Assembly: GCA_937934705.1 (NCBI GenBank)
Contig: CALGYY010000117.1
Location: 3,090-67,089, forward strand
DNA length: 64,000 nt
Source: an uncultured Bacteroidota bacterium
GTDB taxonomy: Bacteria > Bacteroidota > Bacteroidia > Bacteroidales > CAIWKO01
Direction: 5' to 3'
Of the stretch, positions 27,246-36,870 are shown in pieces. The stretch's first letter is position 1. Every line of letters begins with the position of its first letter. The notes under the pieces are model-generated. The model searched no databases and was not told the DNA's origin. It saw only the letters and a program-made list of their open reading frames with translations. The translations under genes were made by a program, and so were the position numbers.

Positions 27246-27689
27246 GTGCGGAAAACCACCCGATCAAGCCTGCCCTTCGACCTGATGGAGATAGAAGGAG
27301 ACGGATACCATATTGCCGTCATTGCTTACATCAACGGCCGAAAGGCCAGGATGCTGATCGATACCGGAGCCTCAAGAACAGTATTCGACAGCACCCGTAT
27401 TATGAGGTTTCTGAAGGATAAAACCTCTGCTTTCACAAAGAATCAGCAACTCTCGGCCGGATTGGGTACGACCACACTGGAGAGCCACAGCACGAGTCTC
27501 TCTTCATTCAGACTGGGTGATTACAGGATAAAACCTTACCAGGCCATACTGCTCGATCTAAGCAACATCAACCATAGTTATGCGCTGATCGGGCTGGCCC
27601 CGATCGACGGCGTGATCGGCAGCGACCTGCTGAAACAACTGAAAGCCACCATCAGTTTCAGCAAGAAATACCTCAGCTTTAGTTTCTGA
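27246..27689 (+). CDS. Retropepsin-like aspartic protease
   Basis: 147 residues from the GTG at 27246, four bases after the LOG stop. An ATG at 27198 would overlap the LOG gene by 44 bases, while the ATG at 27285 would cut into the LPFDL strand that belongs to the fold. The active-site motif is LIDTGAS (Asp39-Thr-Gly), preceded by the strand pattern AVIAYINGRKARM. The second half ends in IGLAPIDGVIGSDLL, the typical flap-to-dimer region. It is a single-lobe protease that should dimerise. No signal peptide is seen, so it is cytosolic. The target is unknown. Confidence 0.85.
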   Translation: MRKTTRSSLPFDLMEIEGDGYHIAVIAYINGRKARMLIDTGASRTVFDSTRIMRFLKDKTSAFTKNQQLSAGLGTTTLESHSTSLSSFRLGDYRIKPYQAILLDLSNINHSYALIGLAPIDGVIGSDLLKQLKATISFSKKYLSFSF

Positions 27690-27702
27690 ATCCTGTCGCA
27701 GA

Positions 27703-30003
27703 TCAGCGTGCACCGCATTTTACGATCTTTCCGCGGCCCCTGCCCTGATCCGATACCAGGGAGTAGAAGTAAATACCATCAGGCATACCTGAAAGATCGA
27801 GGCTTAGTGATGATGCGGACAATACTCCGGTATTCCGGATGCTGCGCCCGCTCAGGTCGAAGATCTCCAGTCTGATGAATGAGGGAAGCCGCTCAGAACT
27901 CAGTCTGAACGTGACCTGGGTGCTAAAAGGATTGGGGAAGACCAGGATTTCTGCTTCCCTCTCTGTGACCGGCTCTGACATTCCCGTAAAGGGTTTGGGT
28001 TCACAGCCCGTATACGCATTCAATCCCCCGCGCAGGTTTCCCGCCAGCATATCGGGATACAGATCACCATTCAGGTTGCAGGTGGTTACTGCAGTCCTCG
28101 CACCATCGTATACAGGATACGTGATGGTATCATTATAGACAACCATTAATATGGAATCTGTGGATGTGAAGATGCCGTTCAGGTTTCCTTCAATATCCTT
28201 GTAATACCGTATGCGTCCCTGCTCCGAGCCGACAAAAAGTTTCAGCAGATTGGCACTGTCCCTGAAAAAATGCGGTGTGCTATAACCAGTATAGGAATAT
28301 GTATAATCTGTTACATTGACCCCTCCCAAAGTATCGCTGATCAGGCTGAAGGCCGGCACAGCCGTGGTTCCAGTGTTCAGATACCCTCTCAGCATGCCGT
28401 CCCTCTTACCGATCACCAGGTCATGCTTACCGTCGCCGTTGAGGTCCACCAGTGCCGGGGCGCTGTAATCCCCCACATCAATGCCCTGCCAGGCTGTTTG
28501 TGCGGGGCCAAAGACGGCAGGATTGCCCGCGCCCGCAGTATTCTCAAAAAAGAGCAGGCTTCCTTTGGACTCTCCGCAAACCATGTCCTGATCCCCGTCA
28601 CCATCCAGATCGGCGAAAGCCGGGAAAAGGGACAGAAGCTTCAGGGATGAAAGTCCCGCAAAGTCATCATCCACCATGGTGAACTCAGCCATGGAGGTGC
28701 TGCCGGTATTACGGTAAAGGGCGAGTTTGGATATAAAGACCGATTTCAGAAATCCAAACTCCATATACGACGAATCGTGCACCCCGTAATTGGCCATCAC
28801 AAGGTCCTGCAGTCCGTCGCCGTCCTGATCGAACATAACCGGGTAGGATCCGGTTCCGGCGTCAATCATTTCACCCTGCAGGAAATCATCCTGCTGAAAA
28901 TTGAAAACGGGGTTGTTGTTTTGTCCGCTGTTGGTGTAATACCAAACGCTCTGGTGCGATTTGGGAATCGCGGGATTGGGATCAAAAGGCGATACCAGCA
29001 GATCCCTGATACTATCATGATTCACATCTATATATGAAGCCAGCGGAAATGAGACAAGGTTGACCGGAAGGGAATTCGACGGGAAGAGGGTGTCGGCGCT
29101 GACCATGTGTGCTGTATCCATGCTCCCCCCATTGATCAGCAGGGTAAGATTCAGATAGTCCACATCCCCCAGTACCATGTCGGTCAGGCTGTCACCATTG
29201 GCATCAAACATCAGCATGGTGGAGCCCGTATGCTTGGGGGCCTTTTCTTCGCCTGACTGCGGACTCAGTAACGAAGCGTCAGCAGGTTCGGAGCATCTCC
29301 AGGGGCAAACAATATCCAGAAAGAGGTGATTGGACGAAGCCGACTCGGCAAAATTACCCCAGCAGTAGAAGGTTCGCTCAAATAAGAGGGTATCACAATT
29401 TCCCACAGTCTCCATGGCCATATTGCGGTGCATCAGCACATAGGCTCCCAATCCGAAAAAAACGAAAATATCCAGATCACCATCAGCGTCGACATCCACT
29501 ATTCCCGGGTAATCCACATAAGTGAGCGCGATATTGGAGTATCCGGCTCCCTGATAAGAATTCAGGAGCGGGGTCATCAGCTTGAACTTCAATTCAGTGT
29601 CGGAGATGTTTTTCCAAACCTGTATGCCTGCGGGAGCATAGGCAAAAAGATCGTTCTTCCCGTCGCAATTGTAATCTACCAATTGTATCCAACCAAAAAT
29701 TTCAGGGAAGTACCATGCGTATTCCGGAGCATACTCATAATCACTTCCGGTATTGAGATAGGGCAGTATGCGGTCACCCGCCTTGTCGAAAATGACCAGG
29801 TCGGCATCCCCGTCAAGATCAAGGTCGATCTGATTGAAATGCACACCATTCAGTCCCCCTTCCCAGGCTCTTGTCAGCAGTCCGGAAGTGTCATAAACTG
29901 GAATATGATATGAACGTTCAAACCCGTAATCACTCATTTGTGCCAATAAGGAAAACGGCATTAAAAGAACAGACATCCATCCGATTAACTTAGTTTTCAT
30001 CAT
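27703..30003 (-). CDS. Secreted FG-GAP/VCBS repeat protein with T9SS sorting domain
   Basis: 766 residues. The signal peptide ends SLLA before QMSDYGF. About nine Ca-binding-like FG-GAP motifs of D-x-D/N-x-D-x-x-x-D type are seen through residues 50-670 (for example DLDLDGDADLV, DYNCDGKNDLF, DQDGDGLQDLV, DLNGDGKHDLV), which fold into a beta-propeller. The last 80 residues (from ILVFPNPFS) form the T9SS type A sorting domain, with DLSGRSI and PDGIYFYSLV. It should be secreted and surface-attached or released. Its function is probably binding or adhesion; no enzyme motif is seen. Start codons at 30003 and 30000 cannot be told apart. Confidence 0.93.
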   Translation of the reverse strand: MMKTKLIGWMSVLLMPFSLLAQMSDYGFERSYHIPVYDTSGLLTRAWEGGLNGVHFNQIDLDLDGDADLVIFDKAGDRILPYLNTGSDYEYAPEYAWYFPEIFGWIQLVDYNCDGKNDLFAYAPAGIQVWKNISDTELKFKLMTPLLNSYQGAGYSNIALTYVDYPGIVDVDADGDLDIFVFFGLGAYVLMHRNMAMETVGNCDTLLFERTFYCWGNFAESASSNHLFLDIVCPWRCSEPADASLLSPQSGEEKAPKHTGSTMLMFDANGDSLTDMVLGDVDYLNLTLLINGGSMDTAHMVSADTLFPSNSLPVNLVSFPLASYIDVNHDSIRDLLVSPFDPNPAIPKSHQSVWYYTNSGQNNNPVFNFQQDDFLQGEMIDAGTGSYPVMFDQDGDGLQDLVMANYGVHDSSYMEFGFLKSVFISKLALYRNTGSTSMAEFTMVDDDFAGLSSLKLLSLFPAFADLDGDGDQDMVCGESKGSLLFFENTAGAGNPAVFGPAQTAWQGIDVGDYSAPALVDLNGDGKHDLVIGKRDGMLRGYLNTGTTAVPAFSLISDTLGGVNVTDYTYSYTGYSTPHFFRDSANLLKLFVGSEQGRIRYYKDIEGNLNGIFTSTDSILMVVYNDTITYPVYDGARTAVTTCNLNGDLYPDMLAGNLRGGLNAYTGCEPKPFTGMSEPVTEREAEILVFPNPFSTQVTFRLSSERLPSFIRLEIFDLSGRSIRNTGVLSASSLSLDLSGMPDGIYFYSLVSDQGRGRGKIVKCGAR

Positions 30004-30247
30004 TTCTGATTTTCATCAAAGGTACGAATAAAGCTTCAGATTTCGCCGGGTGAATTCTGCCTTTTTGTCACACAGACTGTCAGAATAAGCCGGTAAAACA
30101 CATAAAAATTATGTCATAATTGCCTTCCTGGCTGCTGAAAATCCCATGGCACATCGATTGACAATGCGGCCGCCTGCTTTCCGGGGCAGTAAAACAAACG
30201 GACTGAATCAGAAAACATCATATCAAACAGACATAAACTGACAAGCA
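30004..30247 (+). other. Divergent intergenic region before dnaK
   Basis: On the minus strand TACCTTTG (plus-strand 30017-30024) is a -7 element for the FG-GAP gene. Toward dnaK I see no clear TAnnTTTG element and no CIRCE-type inverted repeat. A small inverted repeat, acata-aaaat-tatgt, lies near 30099-30113. Confidence 0.4.
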
Positions 30248-32152
30248 ATGGGAAAGATCATTGGAATTGACCTGGGAACCACCAATTCATGTGTGGCCGT
30301 AATGGAAGGTAATGAACCTGTAGTGATCCCCAACAGTGAGGGAAAGCGCACCACACCATCACAGGTAGCGTTTACCGAGAACGGGGAGCGCAAGGTGGGG
30401 GATCCCGCCAAGCGTCAGGCGATCACCAATCCGCGTAAGACCATTTTTTCGATCAAGCGTTTCATGGGTGAAACCTTCGACCGGGTACAGAAAGAAGTCC
30501 AGCGCGTGCCTTACCTGGTAGAGCGCGGAGAGAACAACACCCCGAGGGTGAAAATTGACGACCGTCACTATACGCCTCAGGAGATTTCGGCCATGATCCT
30601 TCAGAAGATGAAGAAGACGGCTGAGGATTATCTTGGGACAGAAGTTACAGAGGCTGTGATCACTGTGCCCGCCTACTTTAGTGATTCACAGCGACAGGCA
30701 ACAAAAGAGGCCGGTGAGATTGCGGGGCTGAACGTGAAGCGCATCATCAATGAGCCCACGGCTGCTGCGCTGGCCTATGGACTTGACAAGCGCAATAAAG
30801 ACATCAGGATAGCGGTTTTTGACCTGGGTGGCGGCACCTTTGACATTTCCATCCTTGAATTGGGTGACGGGGTGTTCGAGGTTAAATCGACCAACGGGGA
30901 TACGCATCTTGGCGGTGATGATTTTGACCAGCGCATCATGGACTGGCTGGCCGAGGAGTTCATCAAGGACGAAAATCTTGATCTGCGTAAGGATCCCATG
31001 GCTCTTCAGCGGCTGAAGGAAGCTGCGGAGAAGGCCAAGATCGAGCTTTCGAGTTCTTCACAAACGGAGATTAACCTGCCCTATATTATGCCTGTTGACG
31101 GCATTCCCAAGCACCTTGTGCGCACCCTGACGCGCGCCAAATTTGAGCAATTGTGCGATGACCTGATCCGCAGCACCATTGAGCCCTGCCGTCAGGCCCT
31201 GAAGGATGCTGGTTACAGCACGAACGACATCAATGAAGTGATCCTTGTCGGAGGTTCAACCCGTATTCCTGCCATTCAGAAAGTGGTTGAGGATTTCTTC
31301 GGAAAAACCCCCTCCAAAGGAGTCAACCCCGATGAAGTGGTTGCGGTAGGTGCGGCCATACAAGGCGGAGTGCTTACAGGCGAGGTAAAAGATGTCCTTT
31401 TGCTTGATGTGACGCCGCTTTCGCTCGGCATTGAGACCCTGGGCGGCGTGATGACAAGGCTGATTGAATCCAACACCACCATACCCATCAAGAAATCTGA
31501 GGTTTTCTCCACGGCTGCTGACAACCAGACTTCTGTGGAAATCCACATCCTGCAGGGTGAAAGGCCCATGGCATCCGGGAACAAGAGCATTGGTCGTTTC
31601 CATCTCGATGGAATTCCTCCGGCACCGCGCGGCATTCCGCAGATCGAAGTGACTTTCGACATAGATGCCAACGGGATACTGAGTGTGTCCGCAAAAGACA
31701 AGGCTACCGGAAAATCGCAGCAGATCCGTATTGAGGCATCTTCGGGCCTCACAGATGATGAGATCAAACGGATGAAACAGGAAGCCGAGGCCAATGCTGA
31801 ATCTGACAAACAAGCCAAAGAGCAGGCCGATAAGCTGAATACCGCTGATCAGATGATCTTCCAGACTGAAAAACAGCTTAAGGAATATGGCGACAAGCTT
31901 CCTGCAGATAAAAAATCGGCGATCGAAAGTGCGTTGGCCAACCTTAAAGACGCTTATGGGAAGAAAGAACTTCCGGCCATTGAAAGTGCCCTGGCCGCGC
32001 TGAACACTGCCTGGCAGGCTGCCAGCGAAGAAATGTACAAAGCCACCCAGGAACAGCAGCAGGGCCCTCAGGAAAACCAGAACCCCAACAACACAGGCGG
32101 GGATGAGGTCACAGATGTGGACTTTGAAGAAGTGAAAGACGAGAAAAAATAA
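30248..32152 (+). CDS. dnaK: Chaperone DnaK (Hsp70)
   Basis: 634 residues, full length. The nucleotide-binding domain has [44 protein letters not shown] and [14 protein letters not shown]. The linker [15 protein letters not shown] leads to the substrate-binding domain, and the tail ends in the acidic [14 protein letters not shown], matching the EEVKD-type co-chaperone-binding end. It refolds proteins with DnaJ and GrpE in the cytosol; neither partner gene is adjacent. A perfect hairpin follows the stop. Confidence 0.98.
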   Translation: MGKIIGIDLGTTNSCVAVMEGNEPVVIPNSEGKRTTPSQVAFTENGERKVGDPAKRQAITNPRKTIFSIKRFMGETFDRVQKEVQRVPYLVERGENNTPRVKIDDRHYTPQEISAMILQKMKKTAEDYLGTEVTEAVITVPAYFSDSQRQATKEAGEIAGLNVKRIINEPTAAALAYGLDKRNKDIRIAVFDLGGGTFDISILELGDGVFEVKSTNGDTHLGGDDFDQRIMDWLAEEFIKDENLDLRKDPMALQRLKEAAEKAKIELSSSSQTEINLPYIMPVDGIPKHLVRTLTRAKFEQLCDDLIRSTIEPCRQALKDAGYSTNDINEVILVGGSTRIPAIQKVVEDFFGKTPSKGVNPDEVVAVGAAIQGGVLTGEVKDVLLLDVTPLSLGIETLGGVMTRLIESNTTIPIKKSEVFSTAADNQTSVEIHILQGERPMASGNKSIGRFHLDGIPPAPRGIPQIEVTFDIDANGILSVSAKDKATGKSQQIRIEASSGLTDDEIKRMKQEAEANAESDKQAKEQADKLNTADQMIFQTEKQLKEYGDKLPADKKSAIESALANLKDAYGKKELPAIESALAALNTAWQAASEEMYKATQEQQQGPQENQNPNNTGGDEVTDVDFEEVKDEKK

Positions 32153-32168
32153 AAAGATTCAGATCAGG

Positions 32169-32192
32169 TAAACCCGGCGCCAGCCGGGTTTA
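32169..32192 (+). terminator. Terminator-like hairpin after dnaK
   Basis: Perfect 10-bp stem taaacccggc (32169-32178) with gccgggttta (32183-32192) and a GCCA loop, 17 bases after the dnaK stop. The T tract is weak. Confidence 0.65.
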
Positions 32193-32282
32193 CTATTTCT
32201 TAACGCTGCCACGGGGCATATCTCGGTTTTTTTTCTGATATTTGTATATCCTGATCAAGCATTTAACCAAATCCTTTTTTAT

Positions 32283-35270
32283 ATGAAACGTTCAATACCC
32301 ATTCTTTTTGCCCTGCTCATGCTCGTGATTGCCGCGAGGGCGCAGGTGACGATGACTACCACCGGTAGTTATTTTCAGGATTTCAACACCCTGATCAATA
32401 CAGGAACCGGAACCTGGACCGACAATTCCACCTTGTCGAACTGGTACGCCCAGAGAAGCGGCACGGGAACGTCGATTGCGGCAGACGCCGGGAGTTCTAC
32501 TGCAGGGAACCTGTACAGCTATGGACCAACAGGCGATACGGATCGCGCTCTTGGATCTATCGGCAGCGGGAATACCGCGGCGGGAAATTTTGCATGGGGC
32601 ATTCTTTTGCAGAATACTTCAGGTGTTGCGATCACTTCACTCAGCATTGCCTATGTCGGTGAACAATGGCGCAATTCGGGAGCAGGTGCTGCACAAACTG
32701 TAGCCTTTTACTATCAGATCAGCGCCAGTCCGATAACAGCCCTTGACCCCGCCAATAACGGTGCATGGACTGCTGTTACAGCCCTTGACTTCATTAGTCC
32801 CGTGGCCACAGGTACTGCCACGGCGCTGGATGGTAATGCCGCAGCCAACAGGACCATTGTCGGAGCCGTGAGCATCCCCTCTCTGACCATACCCGACGGA
32901 TCCTATATTATGTTAAAATGGGATGACCCGAATCAGGTTGGTAACGATCATGGTTTATCCATCGACAGCGTAAGCATCGCCTGGACAGTTGTTACCGGAG
33001 GCACGACCATCACAACAGGCACCATCTCAGGCAGTCCTTTCTGCGTGAACAGCACCACCAGTGCACCGGTCGACGTGCCTTACACAATAAGCGGGACCTA
33101 CAATCCCGGCAATGAATTTCAGGCCTATCTTTCAGATGCGAGCGGAAGTTTCGCTTCAGAAACCCTCATCGGCACCCTGATCTCAGAAAATGCTGGAACC
33201 ATCAGCGCCACCATCCCGGCGGGCACGCCCACGGGCGGAGCCTACCGCATCCGCGTTAAAGCAATAGATCCTGTCACTACCGGGACTGATAATCTGAGTA
33301 ATTTCTGGATTTTCGGAGCCACACCAACGGTCGCCAACGCTACCGCGCTTCCTGCTTCCGGACAGGTGACCCTGAACTGGGACAATCCCGCCGGCTGCAC
33401 GGATGAACTGATGATTGTTGCCCAGCCCATTTCTTCGATTGTCCAAAACGCCAGTGGCGACGGAATCGCCTATACTGCCAATTCTCAGGATTTTACTGAT
33501 CCCCTCAATTCGGACTTTGATGTAGCCGGGAAAGTGGTGTTCAAACAGATAACACCGGGCACTTCAGCCACCATAACAGGCCTCACCAACGGCACACCTT
33601 ATTATTTCCGCTTCTTCTCCCGCCAGGGAACCGACTGGAACCAAACGGTGGAAGTCAACGCTACACCGCTGGATCTTCCCTCTGTGGTGATCACTGAAAT
33701 CATGTACAATGACCCCAGTACAGGGGCCGGAGGAGACTCCCTTGAATTCATTGAGTTTTACAATAATGACCTTATGGCCGTCGATATGAGTAAATGGAGC
33801 ATGAGCGGTGTGACACACGTTTTTGCCCCCGGCACCGTGCTTAACGCAGGCGAGTATCTGGTTTTGGCGAAAGATACCAATGCCATGAACAACTTCTTCG
33901 GAATCACGGGAACGGTTCAATGGACAACCGGTGCCCTGACCAATACCGGAGAATACCTTGCTTTGCTGGACTCGCTCGGAAATGTGATTGATTCTCTCAC
34001 CTATGAAGATTCTTCACCGTGGCCCTCAGCCCCTAACGGAACCGGACCGTCTCTCACATTCTGCGACCCCATGCTTGACAATTCTGTACCGGGCAACTGG
34101 TCCGCTTCAGACGAATATGTCGACTCCCTGAACATGATGCCGGTGTATGCAACCCCCGGCACAGGATGCCTCATCGTGCCGGACACCCTTGCCCCCGTGC
34201 CCCTCAATGCGTTTGCCACGAGTCTTTCGAGCGTTACCGTCATCTTCAATGAAGACCTTGGAAGTGTAAGCGCAGAGAATATTGCCAATTACAACTGGCT
34301 CACCGCTGCAACAGGAAATGCTGCGCTGCTGGCCGGACTGGATACCGTAATCCTGACCCTTTCCACCCCGCTCGTCACTGCAGTAACCGATACCCTCAGT
34401 ATCAGCGGGATCGCGGATATTTTAGGCAACACCATGACCATGACCTATAAATTCCCGATCGTTTACGGAACCATAATACCCTCTGTTGATACCATTGTTT
34501 ACTGGAATTTCCCCAACAATCCGGATGACCAGACGGCCGATGGAGGACTTCCTGTAAATCTGGGCAAGATCATCATCAGGGATTACAGCTTCACGGGAAC
34601 CTTTGCGTATGTTGCCGGCGCACCCGGAACAGCCATCAGCTCCACCGGATGGGACAATGGAACAGGAACCAAATACTGGATGCTTGATTTCTCAACCTGG
34701 TCTTACGACAGCATACGTGTTTCTTCAAAACAAAGGTCTTCAGATACCGGCCCGAGGGATTTCAGACTGGAATACAGCATCGACGGCATGACCTGGACAA
34801 CAGTGACAGATATTACCGTGTTAAATAATTTCACATCAGGGGTTGTCAGCTCCGTTCTTTTGCCCTCTGATGCAGACAGTAAGCCCTGGGTTACGCTGCG
34901 CTGGCTCATTGTTTCTGACAGTTCGGTGCTTGGAGCAACTGTGGCCTCTGCAGGAACTTCCAGAATTGACGAGATCTATGTGACTGGTCGTTATAATCCC
35001 ATCCTGAATGTAGATTGCAAAGATCTTGAGATCCCCGCTTTCAGCCTCTATCCGAACCCGACGGATGCGTCTCTTTTCATCAGGACAGAGCGCAGTATCA
35101 ACGCGGAAATTACGGTACTGAGCATGACCGGGCAGGTTTTGATGGTCTCGCCGTTCAAGGGGATCGAAACCCAACTGGATCTTTCTGAACTGCCTGACGG
35201 CATGTATTTCATCCGCATGACCGACCTCGACCACTCCACCTCGAAAATGGAAAAGGTTATGGTTTATTAG
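32283..35270 (+). CDS. Secreted lamin-tail-domain protein with T9SS sorting domain
   Basis: 995 residues. The signal peptide ends AARA before QVTMTT. Residues 20-235 form a beta-rich domain with Gly/Thr/Ser-rich strands. A fibronectin-like segment (about 350-460, VTLNWDNPAG to GTPYYFRFFS) precedes a lamin-tail domain starting at VVITEIMYNDPS (about 468-620), with the LEFIEFYN, LNAGEYLVLA and TNTGEYLALL motifs. A Big_5-like segment follows (LAPVPLNAFATS to VIFNEDLG). A T9SS type A sorting domain ends the protein (YPNPTDASLFI, SMTGQVL, LPDGMYFIRM). It should be an extracellular or surface protein, possibly tied to nucleases or adhesins, since bacterial LTD domains often accompany these. Confidence 0.93.
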   Translation: MKRSIPILFALLMLVIAARAQVTMTTTGSYFQDFNTLINTGTGTWTDNSTLSNWYAQRSGTGTSIAADAGSSTAGNLYSYGPTGDTDRALGSIGSGNTAAGNFAWGILLQNTSGVAITSLSIAYVGEQWRNSGAGAAQTVAFYYQISASPITALDPANNGAWTAVTALDFISPVATGTATALDGNAAANRTIVGAVSIPSLTIPDGSYIMLKWDDPNQVGNDHGLSIDSVSIAWTVVTGGTTITTGTISGSPFCVNSTTSAPVDVPYTISGTYNPGNEFQAYLSDASGSFASETLIGTLISENAGTISATIPAGTPTGGAYRIRVKAIDPVTTGTDNLSNFWIFGATPTVANATALPASGQVTLNWDNPAGCTDELMIVAQPISSIVQNASGDGIAYTANSQDFTDPLNSDFDVAGKVVFKQITPGTSATITGLTNGTPYYFRFFSRQGTDWNQTVEVNATPLDLPSVVITEIMYNDPSTGAGGDSLEFIEFYNNDLMAVDMSKWSMSGVTHVFAPGTVLNAGEYLVLAKDTNAMNNFFGITGTVQWTTGALTNTGEYLALLDSLGNVIDSLTYEDSSPWPSAPNGTGPSLTFCDPMLDNSVPGNWSASDEYVDSLNMMPVYATPGTGCLIVPDTLAPVPLNAFATSLSSVTVIFNEDLGSVSAENIANYNWLTAATGNAALLAGLDTVILTLSTPLVTAVTDTLSISGIADILGNTMTMTYKFPIVYGTIIPSVDTIVYWNFPNNPDDQTADGGLPVNLGKIIIRDYSFTGTFAYVAGAPGTAISSTGWDNGTGTKYWMLDFSTWSYDSIRVSSKQRSSDTGPRDFRLEYSIDGMTWTTVTDITVLNNFTSGVVSSVLLPSDADSKPWVTLRWLIVSDSSVLGATVASAGTSRIDEIYVTGRYNPILNVDCKDLEIPAFSLYPNPTDASLFIRTERSINAEITVLSMTGQVLMVSPFKGIETQLDLSELPDGMYFIRMTDLDHSTSKMEKVMVY

Positions 35271-35302
35271 TTGGACGGTTCCAGTTTCACGGAAAGTTAA
35301 AG

Positions 35303-35337
35303 AAAAGGTCCGGCAGCTTCAGGCTGCCGGACCTTTT
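35303..35337. terminator. Strong bidirectional hairpin terminator
   Basis: Perfect 15-bp stem aaaaggtccggcagc (35303-35317) with gctgccggacctttt (35323-35337), loop ttcag. It lies 32 bases after the lamin-tail gene and ends in a T run. Confidence 0.85.
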
Positions 35338-35437
35338 ATAATCTAATGATCGCTTTTATGCCTGTGATTGCGTATTTCTCTTCCACTTCGCAACGGCACA
35401 GAGGATAAGGGTTTCTGGTGATCTTTTGCTTATCAAG

Positions 35438-35464
35438 GGTTCGGGAGTCCTCCGCTCCCGAACC
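35438..35464. repeat. Inner inverted repeat, left copy (hairpin)
   Basis: Self-complementary arms ggttcgggag and ctcccgaacc around tcctccg, followed by a T tract. The whole 27 bases recur as the exact reverse complement at 35955-35981. Confidence 0.85.
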
Positions 35465-35954
35465 TTTTCCTTTTTGTTCAGATCATTATTCAGTGGTCTG
35501 GAATTCACTCCTGAATAATCTGAAAGTTCAGTATTTCATTGCTTTACTTTTGTCGCGCCAAAAGTAACAAAAGCGCTTTTTTCTCGCCCCGAGGCAATTT
35601 TCACGCTGGGCTGCGCCCGCGTGAAACCGCCGACAGCTTACACTCCCGTCCCACAGGCCACTGCCGCGTGCAGCAAGACAGGCTGAATCGCTTTCGCTCT
35701 GCTTCCCCGCATGCAAATGAATCACACTATGCATCTGCGGCAGTCTTTCCCTTCGTTTCAGCTGCGGCTATTGCTATGGGCTCGAAAACCTTGCTGCTTC
35801 GCAGCAATTGGAAAACCTCCGTAGTTGAGGACATGCAAGAGGATCCTGATTTAAAGTATTTTGGTTTTGCAGACAATAAGTTAACAGGTGTGCGGTGGCA
35901 GGGTCGAAACCGCGGGCCGGCGCAGGCGTGAATCAATAGGAAAAGAATAAACAA

Positions 35955-35981
35955 GGTTCGGGAGCGGAGGACTCCCGAACC
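35955..35981. repeat. Inner inverted repeat, right copy (hairpin)
   Basis: Same arms as the left copy around the reverse-complement loop cggagga. Outside it, aaaagcgatcatt (35994-36006) is the reverse complement of 35345-35357, giving nested inverted repeats over 662 bases. Confidence 0.85.
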
Positions 35982-36074
35982 TTCAGCTTGTGCAAAAGCG
36001 ATCATTCAATTTTATAATTGTCAGAAGATACAGGACGCTACCTGAACGATGATCTTACATCAAAGATCCGGAAC

Positions 36075-36788
36075 TTACTCGTAACGCTTATCGTTGATCA
36101 GCAGTCCCCGGGTGTATTCCTCTTCAAGAATCAGTTTTCCGCTTTCGTTGAAAAACTGCCAGGTGCCCTCCATCTGGTAATCATTGATGGATTCATTGTG
36201 AACCTTGATGCCGCTTTCCTTGACCTGACCGTTAGGAAAGAACTCCTTGTAGCTGTAGGTGCGTGTTTTTTCATCCAGCAGTTCGAAAAGGACCTGGGGC
36301 TTACCATCTTCGTAAAAGAAACGCATATAGAGATAATAATCCAGACCATTGTTGAACTCCTCTTCGAATTCCACTTGTCCTGAATGATAGAAATCCTCCC
36401 ATTTACGAGATTCTCCGTTGATCCATTCCACCCTGGAAAGTAACATCCCGTCAGGATAGTAGACCTCCAGTGTTCCTTTACGGTCGGTCTTGGTTTTAAA
36501 GCAGCGTTCCATCTGACCATTCTCATAAAAGTTGGAGAAAATGGTCGATATCTGTCCATTCTCGTAATAGCCCTTGTGCCTGATCTTGCCGCTGGGATAA
36601 AGATCTTTGATAAAGCCGGTGACCTTCATTCCACGGTTCAGCCTGACAGAATCTCCGCCCATGATGGCGCAGAGATTATCATATTCGGGAATGCTCAGAT
36701 CGGGTTCCGGCACGCTGTCATTTTCAGTCTGCGCCAGCGCCACTGCCGAAATACTCATAAATAACAGAAAGAATTTGATGCACCGCAT
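36075..36788 (-). CDS. Secreted MORN-like repeat protein
   Basis: 237 residues with a signal peptide ending AVALA before QTENDS. The mature part is a run of MORN-variant repeats of the form Y-x-x-G-x-x-x-x-x-x-Y/F: DLYPSGKIRHKGYY, ENGQISTIFSNFY, ENGQMERCF, YPDGMLLSRVEW, YHSGQVEFEEEF, FPNGQVKESG and NESGKLILEEEY. In Bacteroidetes such proteins are often annotated as the antitoxin component YwqK-like family, although no partner toxin is seen here, and repeats of this kind usually mediate binding. It has its own promoter and lies between the repeat element and pyrF. Confidence 0.85.
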   Translation of the reverse strand: MRCIKFFLLFMSISAVALAQTENDSVPEPDLSIPEYDNLCAIMGGDSVRLNRGMKVTGFIKDLYPSGKIRHKGYYENGQISTIFSNFYENGQMERCFKTKTDRKGTLEVYYPDGMLLSRVEWINGESRKWEDFYHSGQVEFEEEFNNGLDYYLYMRFFYEDGKPQVLFELLDEKTRTYSYKEFFPNGQVKESGIKVHNESINDYQMEGTWQFFNESGKLILEEEYTRGLLINDKRYE

Positions 36789-36807
36789 AGCTTTTTCTTT
36801 ATGTTAT

Positions 36808-36839
36808 CAAATATACGACGAAACAGAACGACAGGCAAA
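36808..36839 (-). promoter_or_regulatory. Promoter for the MORN-like gene
   Basis: On the minus strand TTTG (plus 36836-36839), 20 bases, then TATATTTG (plus 36808-36815), a full match to the Bacteroidetes pattern 20 bases before the start codon. Confidence 0.65.
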
Positions 36840-36870
36840 CCATTGCTGCAATTCAGGTGAAAAAACGGGG

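Larger units (their letters stand above)
35271..36074 (+). other. Gene-free stretch of hairpins and mirrored inverted repeats
   Basis: About 800 bases with no convincing gene. Frames at 35539-35931 (+) and 35727-36005 (-) run straight through the hairpins, have atypical composition and lack start signals. The stretch holds the terminator at 35303-35337, outer inverted repeats (35345-35357 and 35994-36006), inner hairpin repeats (35438-35464 and 35955-35981), and three internal hairpins: 35544-35567, 35599-35626 and 35791-35807. TACTTTTG boxes occur on both strands at 35545-35552 and 35559-35566. I suspect a dispersed repeat of the kind scattered in Bacteroidetes genomes. Confidence 0.6.

Noticed and set aside
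23615..27689. Defence or repair island made of uvrA, the LOG gene and the retropepsin gene
   Set aside because: UvrA and LOG are widespread housekeeping genes, the LOG gene has its own promoter, and nothing in the three products suggests a joint defence role.
30004..30247. CIRCE/HrcA-type operator before dnaK
   Set aside because: I searched for the paired TTAGCACTC-type repeat and saw none; the small acata/tatgt repeat is too short and common.
35539..35931. 130-residue plus-strand open frame as a gene
   Set aside because: It runs across several perfect hairpins, has no signal or domain, and the strand symmetry of the region explains its openness.
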